Source of the DNA: Malaya genurostris
Taxonomy: Eukaryota > Arthropoda > Insecta > Diptera > Culicidae
Reading direction: 5' to 3'
Length of the DNA stretch: 64,000 nt
Assembly: GCF_030247185.1 (NCBI RefSeq)
Contig: NC_080572.1
Coordinates: 86,378,435 to 86,442,434, forward strand
Shown: piece after piece, positions 59,880 through 64,000 of the stretch
Layout of the letters: each line of letters begins with the position of its first letter
How positions within the stretch are numbered: the stretch's first letter is position 1
Translations under genes and position numbers: made by a program
Notes under the pieces: model-generated
The model's input: the letters and a program-made list of their open reading frames with translations, nothing else
Database searches by the model: none
What the model was told of the DNA's origin: nothing

Positions 59880-60066
59880 CCATTTGATCTTTGAACTTAG
59901 TCAATGGCCCGACAGTAGCTTTCAAACGAGCCCAAGTTTGTTAAAATCGGTTCAGCAGTCGCTGAGAAAATGGAGTTCACATAAACATTTTCCGATCTCG
60001 TCGAACTGAGTCGAAAATCGGATTTTCCAGCAATTCTAATACCTTTCTATAGAGAAAGGCAAAAAA
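59880..60066 (+). repeat. LINE 3'-tail repeat, short copy
   Basis: CCGACAGTAGCTTTCAAACG, TAAAATCGGTTCAGCAGTCG, ACATTTTCCGATCTCGTCGA and ACCTTTCTATAGAGAAAGGC then AAAAA. Same type as 42440-42827 but shorter, lacking the CA-rich segment. Confidence 0.65.
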
Positions 60067-60069
60067 CTA

Positions 60070-60635
60070 CAACAATTACTAGTGTAAAGGATTTCGATAT
60101 TTAATTTTTTGAAAAAGTTTGTACTAGCTTGAATGTCTGTTCCCTGTGCTAGTGGTACGAATTTCAAGTTAGTCAATGTTAGTTTTACAGTTTTCACTTC
60201 GCAATAGCGATACACAATGAAAATTTAGTAAAAAAATATTCTTCACCAAATATTGATTATAGTGGCGAAAGACTATGTTTTAATTTCTACTGCTTGATTT
60301 ACTCTCATGCACTATCAAAATTAAACCAAATAAAACGCTCCTTAGCATGAATTTGATTTGAAGTAGTAACAGGATCGCAAAATTTTGCATGTCTAAAGCA
60401 GACAGCTGGTGCAGCGTTTGAATTGGTGTTGCGAAATTCTGCGCTTCCATTTTTTAGTGTATGATATTCAAACTAAATAGGGTAATATTGTGTAATCAGC
60501 TGCATAACAACATGCTTTGTTATTGGACAATATTATTATTATGTTTTATTATACTGTATATAATATTATTTATTATCATTATTACCATTATAATTCACAG
60601 CATACATGTTAATATTATTCATTGTTCATTGTCTT
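60070..60635. other. Unassigned AT-rich DNA
   Basis: No recognisable feature apart from a short ATT-rich stretch at about 60520-60600. Confidence 0.4.
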
Positions 60636-60639
60636 GTGC

Positions 60640-61480
60640 ATAAAAGCTAAGCAATCACTGTGAAAACCAACTTGTTAACCGAGGCCGAGTGTGATATACC
60701 AATCGACTCAATTCGTCGAGAACGCAAAATGTCGGTGTTTGTTAGTATATGTGTATATAAAAAAATGCACTCGATTTTTTCGGAGAAGGCTGGACCTCTC
60801 GGTCCCATAGCCTGCTATTGAATTTTACTCGGAACGAACTTCCGGTTGGAGAGTAACAGGGTAAAATAAGCAAAAAAATGAAGCACTGGATTTTTTCGAA
60901 AACCTAATTTTCATAAGCTTAGATTCAAATGAAAGGTCCTACAATCCCATAGAACCCTATCAAATTTCATCCGGATACGACTTCCGATATGGTTACGGTT
61001 CCGGAATTACAGGCTGTTAGGTATAAATAAATACATTTTACAGTGTGTTTTTCATACCTGACACTGAAAAATCAAGCAAAATATTTTCAACTAGTCGTAA
61101 AATTCTTCATTTAAACAGGTTTGATTAGTTGATGAACCGAAAACACTGATTTTGTGTGTATCGGATCTTGGTTACCAGTTCCGGAAGTACCGAAAAATGT
61201 GATCATGTACTCAAAATCTGAAATCACTCGTATTTCTCAGAAACAGCTCGATCGGTTTTCACAAACTTAGGTTCAAATGCAAGGTATTATGTTCCCATAA
61301 GTAACAACCGATCTCAGTTATGCCACTAACTATGTGTACAAAAACTCAAAAACGGAATTCTCTTCATTTTCTCAGAGGCGGCTGAGAAGATTTTCACAAA
61401 TTTAGACTCACATGGAAGGTCTCATAGAATCCTATCAACTTTTGTTGGGAAGCGACTTTCGGTTTCGGAACAACAGTGTG
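60640..61480 (-). repeat. LINE 3'-tail repeat, inverted, with degenerate tandem units
   Basis: On the minus strand the order is as in the 30.0-kb copy: units with ACCTTTCATTTGAATCTAAG, then CGGAAGTTCGTTCC-like sequence, then CTCGACGAATTGAGTCGATT and a GTGATTGCTTAGC tail at 60640. At least three diverged units (about 60900, 61230 and 61390) are visible. Confidence 0.6.
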
Positions 61481-61604
61481 AAGTGTTTTATAAATAGGAA
61501 AGGAGATGCTGGTACATGATTAAACAAATCTTTTTGTTCTTATTCAAGATTCAAACAAAAGCATCTTGATGAACTCCTTAGTAATATTTATGAAAACCTA
61601 AGTT

Positions 61605-61709
61605 ATATGAGAAAGGCAGCATTACACCTCTAGGTGAATAAAAACTGGTTTCTTTATGTGAAAATCTTGTTTTAATCCATCTAGTGGTGTAATGATGCCT
61701 TTCTCATAT
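61605..61709. repeat. Hairpin repeat with 40-bp arms
   Basis: ATATGAGAAAGGCAGCATTA and CACCTCTAGGTGAATAAAAA on the left are the imperfect complement of TTTTAATCCATCTAGTGGTG and TAATGATGCCTTTCTCATAT on the right. One arm also occurs alone at about 41828-41856. Confidence 0.8.
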
Positions 61710-62139
61710 TATTTATGGTGATCCATTAAATTTAGGTTGCAGAGTTAATGAATAATGTATGTTAGGGTGCTATATATTGTGGAATATTTAAAAATATGGT
61801 AGCGACATAATTCTTTCACTATTTCATCAAAAATATGAGATAACCACAAACAATTCAAAAATTAAGTTTTCCTAAAATTTTAAAACAACGCGGATTTTGA
61901 GGTAGCCAGGCACATATCTTCAACTGAACGTTATAAAAAGGGGAACCGTGGTTGAAAATCGATTTCTTCTTGTGCGTTGGATGGAAGTAGATGTCGGGGC
62001 GAGAAAACGTATTCAAACAGCGGCATCGCACCTTCTGCGTGGTTGAAAACCTCAAACGCTTAGGTCGTAGTTCTCATTTGCCTTCCGGTCGTCAAGGCGA
62101 GATGACGCATTAAACCAGTTTCGCATCATTTGCCACTGC

Positions 62140-62560
62140 GAAAATCGTTCGAGAAAAATGTTCCGAACTGTGCTAAATATCGTAGAGAATTCCCCAATTT
62201 GGTCCTTCTAAAAGGCAGAAATGAATCCTGTACAGCACCTTGATAGTTTCTTTCAATGAAATATGCAAATCCGAAATGAGATAATCGACGTCAAAATTCT
62301 ATAAGTGCCTATATGTGAGGCCGTTGGAACCGCCCATTTGTGAAAAAGCTACAAACGAAATCATGTAAAAAGAAACCTCTTAAGAAAAATTGATTCAGCT
62401 TGGCATCATTTCGCACTGCGAGCGGATGTGTCGGTTTGTTCGCAAAGCTAGTTACAATTCAAGCAAGAACGATTGCATCAGCTGCTGGTCGTTTGCATTG
62501 GAGAGAAAGAAAACAAGAAAAAGCGGACAACATTATACAAAATCAGCCGTTCTAATGGCT
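62140..62560 (-). repeat. Dispersed repeat, inverted partner of 58240-58650
   Basis: Diverged inverted copy of the 58240-58650 repeat: AAAATCGTTCGAGAAAAATG, TTTGGTCCTTCTAAAAGGCA, AAAAAGAAACCTCTTAAG, GCAAAGCTAGTT and AGCCGTTCTAATGGCTCT. Confidence 0.75.
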
Positions 62561-62729
62561 CTAAATGTTATTTAAAGAACTATTAGGATTACTTCTTTGT
62601 AAATCGAGATAGAAATCATCAGTTTAGTGAAAATCCAAAATAATTTGCTTTGCTTCGTGCACTTTTCGCTGTGCAAAAATCGTTCGAAATAAATGTTCCG
62701 AACTATGCTAAATATCGTACACGGAAAGA

Positions 62730-64000
62730 AATCCGTTACTGCTGTTATGTATAGAAAATCATGAAACCAATCACTTTAACTTATCATGAACTCATATGCA
62801 ATAACTCTTCTCCCATGAAAATTAATCGTGGTTCGAAAATGCGTTACTTGAAGAATGCATTTCTTTCAAAGCTCGTAACTCTAATTTCTACCCAGATATC
62901 ACTTTGAACCCTTTGCCTCAAGTGATGTGATAGATTAATAGATTAATGGTAAAGCAAAAAGCAGACATTGAAAAGCAAGACCTACTGAAAATGTTTATTT
63001 GATCCTGAAGCATGGTATTTAATAATCGCGTTGTTTTACCAACATAACATAAAAATAAAGATAACGAATCGAAAATTGACATCATAAGAGACTAAGCACG
63101 GCTACGCTTTTCATTTGACAAACATCAATGTCACACTGCCTTTTGTTGAGTCAGAAATTTCTCCAATTTCACATCAACAAAAATACATAACAGTTGCTGA
63201 TACCAGAATAACAAAAATTACATCACTGTATCATCAGTGTCATACACCCAGACTGCATCTGAAAAAACCAAACTTTGATTTTGAGTTGTTCATCTTTAAT
63301 CACAATTCCAAAAAGGAAATCTATGCACCTAACCAAAAATCAATATCACCACGAAAAAGTGTAAAACCATACAAATATACGAATCCTAAATCCCAAACAT
63401 TTCTGGGTTATTTTTTATATAAGGGCTTCAGTAAACCGATTCATTTATTCGTTATTTTCTTCCTGAAATTTCCAACCGAATGGTAATCTAACTTTGCCAT
63501 TTCCAGATTGTTCACCTCAAACTTTTTAAGTCAAGCTTGAATTTTATACGGTGTGGTAGAGCACAACTCATCGAACTTAATGGAACGTGAAACGATTTAT
63601 TATATTCCATCTGAATTATTTGTTTAACTTCAAGATGTTGAAGTAATCTATGCAAAATGAAGCAGCACATTGGTTTCTCTATTGAAGACAGAAAATGGCT
63701 GATTGCAATGGATGAGAAATCTTCAGCACATTCCCTTTCGATTCAATCACGGAAGCATAAATTGTTTAATTGCGCAAACTTTCATATCTAGCAATCTAAT
63801 AGATTTTTATATTTCTAGACACTCTAGGCACGTTTAAATAGAAAAATTTCATTCTGTTTTTCAGACAAGACAACTGTTACAATTTCTTACTTTCTAACTT
63901 CTACTAGAGGTTAAATCGAATTCAAAAATCACAACTCGTTTAAAAGTGCCGGAAGCACGTTTCCCACGAGGAAACGGAACTAACTAAAACTCACAATCAC
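62730..64000. other. Unassigned DNA at the right edge
   Basis: A plus-strand open frame of 123 codons (63115-63486) has an AT-driven composition and no domain. I do not call it a gene. Nothing else supportable. Confidence 0.4.

Noticed and set aside
63115..63486. 123-codon plus-strand open frame
   Set aside because: AT-driven composition, no domain, no splice or promoter context. Possible but not supportable.

Overview
This is a 64-kb piece of an AT-rich animal nuclear genome, most likely from a culicine mosquito. The reasons are a dipteran-type beta-tubulin whose first intron falls exactly after codon 19, a Tc1/mariner relative with DD37E catalytic spacing (the ITmD37E group described from mosquitoes), Feilai-like tRNA-derived SINEs, and the extreme load of LINEs, MITEs and Helitron-like repeats. 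The species call is inference. There are no operons, bacterial genes or CRISPR arrays. Most of the longest open frames are parts of transposons or translations of microsatellites.

Only two host genes can be supported, both on the minus strand. The first is a complete beta-1 tubulin (orthologue of Drosophila betaTub56D, 447 aa). Its 19-codon first exon (26543-26599) is separated from the 428-codon second exon (5222-6508) by an intron of 20,034 bp that is packed with mobile elements. An initiator with a TATA-like box lies about 240 bp upstream of the ATG, and AATAAA signals lie about 280 and 410 bp past the stop. The second is a probable terminal coding exon (56016-56530) of a protein I do not recognise. 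It has a clear splice acceptor and a very acidic C-terminus.

Region by region: 1-735 holds the N-terminal 245 codons of a LINE gag-like ORF1 (minus strand) running off the window edge. A deletion-derivative mariner (2218-2910) sits beside or inside a MITE. 4690-26840 is the tubulin gene. Its intron contains a decayed ITmD37E transposon (9524-10820), decayed jockey-like reverse transcriptase scraps (about 12.9-13.2 and 14.75 kb), and a 4.5-kb foldback-like element (19134-23662) with ACCCG-rich arrays and a perfect 28-bp hairpin. That foldback element itself hosts a Helitron-like element (19670-21808) built from 266-bp tandem units, and a SINE with target duplications. 27-47 kb is repeat-rich intergenic DNA: MITEs, SINEs, LINE tails, RNase H and hAT transposase scraps, a 235-bp TA microsatellite and a hAT-type MITE with a perfect 8-bp target duplication.

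47.2-53.4 kb is a three-level nest: a long-TIR MITE contains a mariner, which contains a 4.4-kb L1-like LINE. The LINE is flanked by a 488-bp direct duplication of mariner sequence differing at one noticed position, far longer than normal LINE target-site duplications. 53.4-53.9 kb is an RTE-like LINE remnant. 54-56 kb may be the 3' UTR of the unknown gene, and the rest is its upstream intron or intergenic DNA with a second TA microsatellite and inverted repeats.

The most notable items are the 488-bp LINE target-site duplication, the layered foldback/Helitron/SINE composite inside a housekeeping gene's giant intron, and the unidentified conserved-looking exon. I did not find a wholly new biological system that I can defend.
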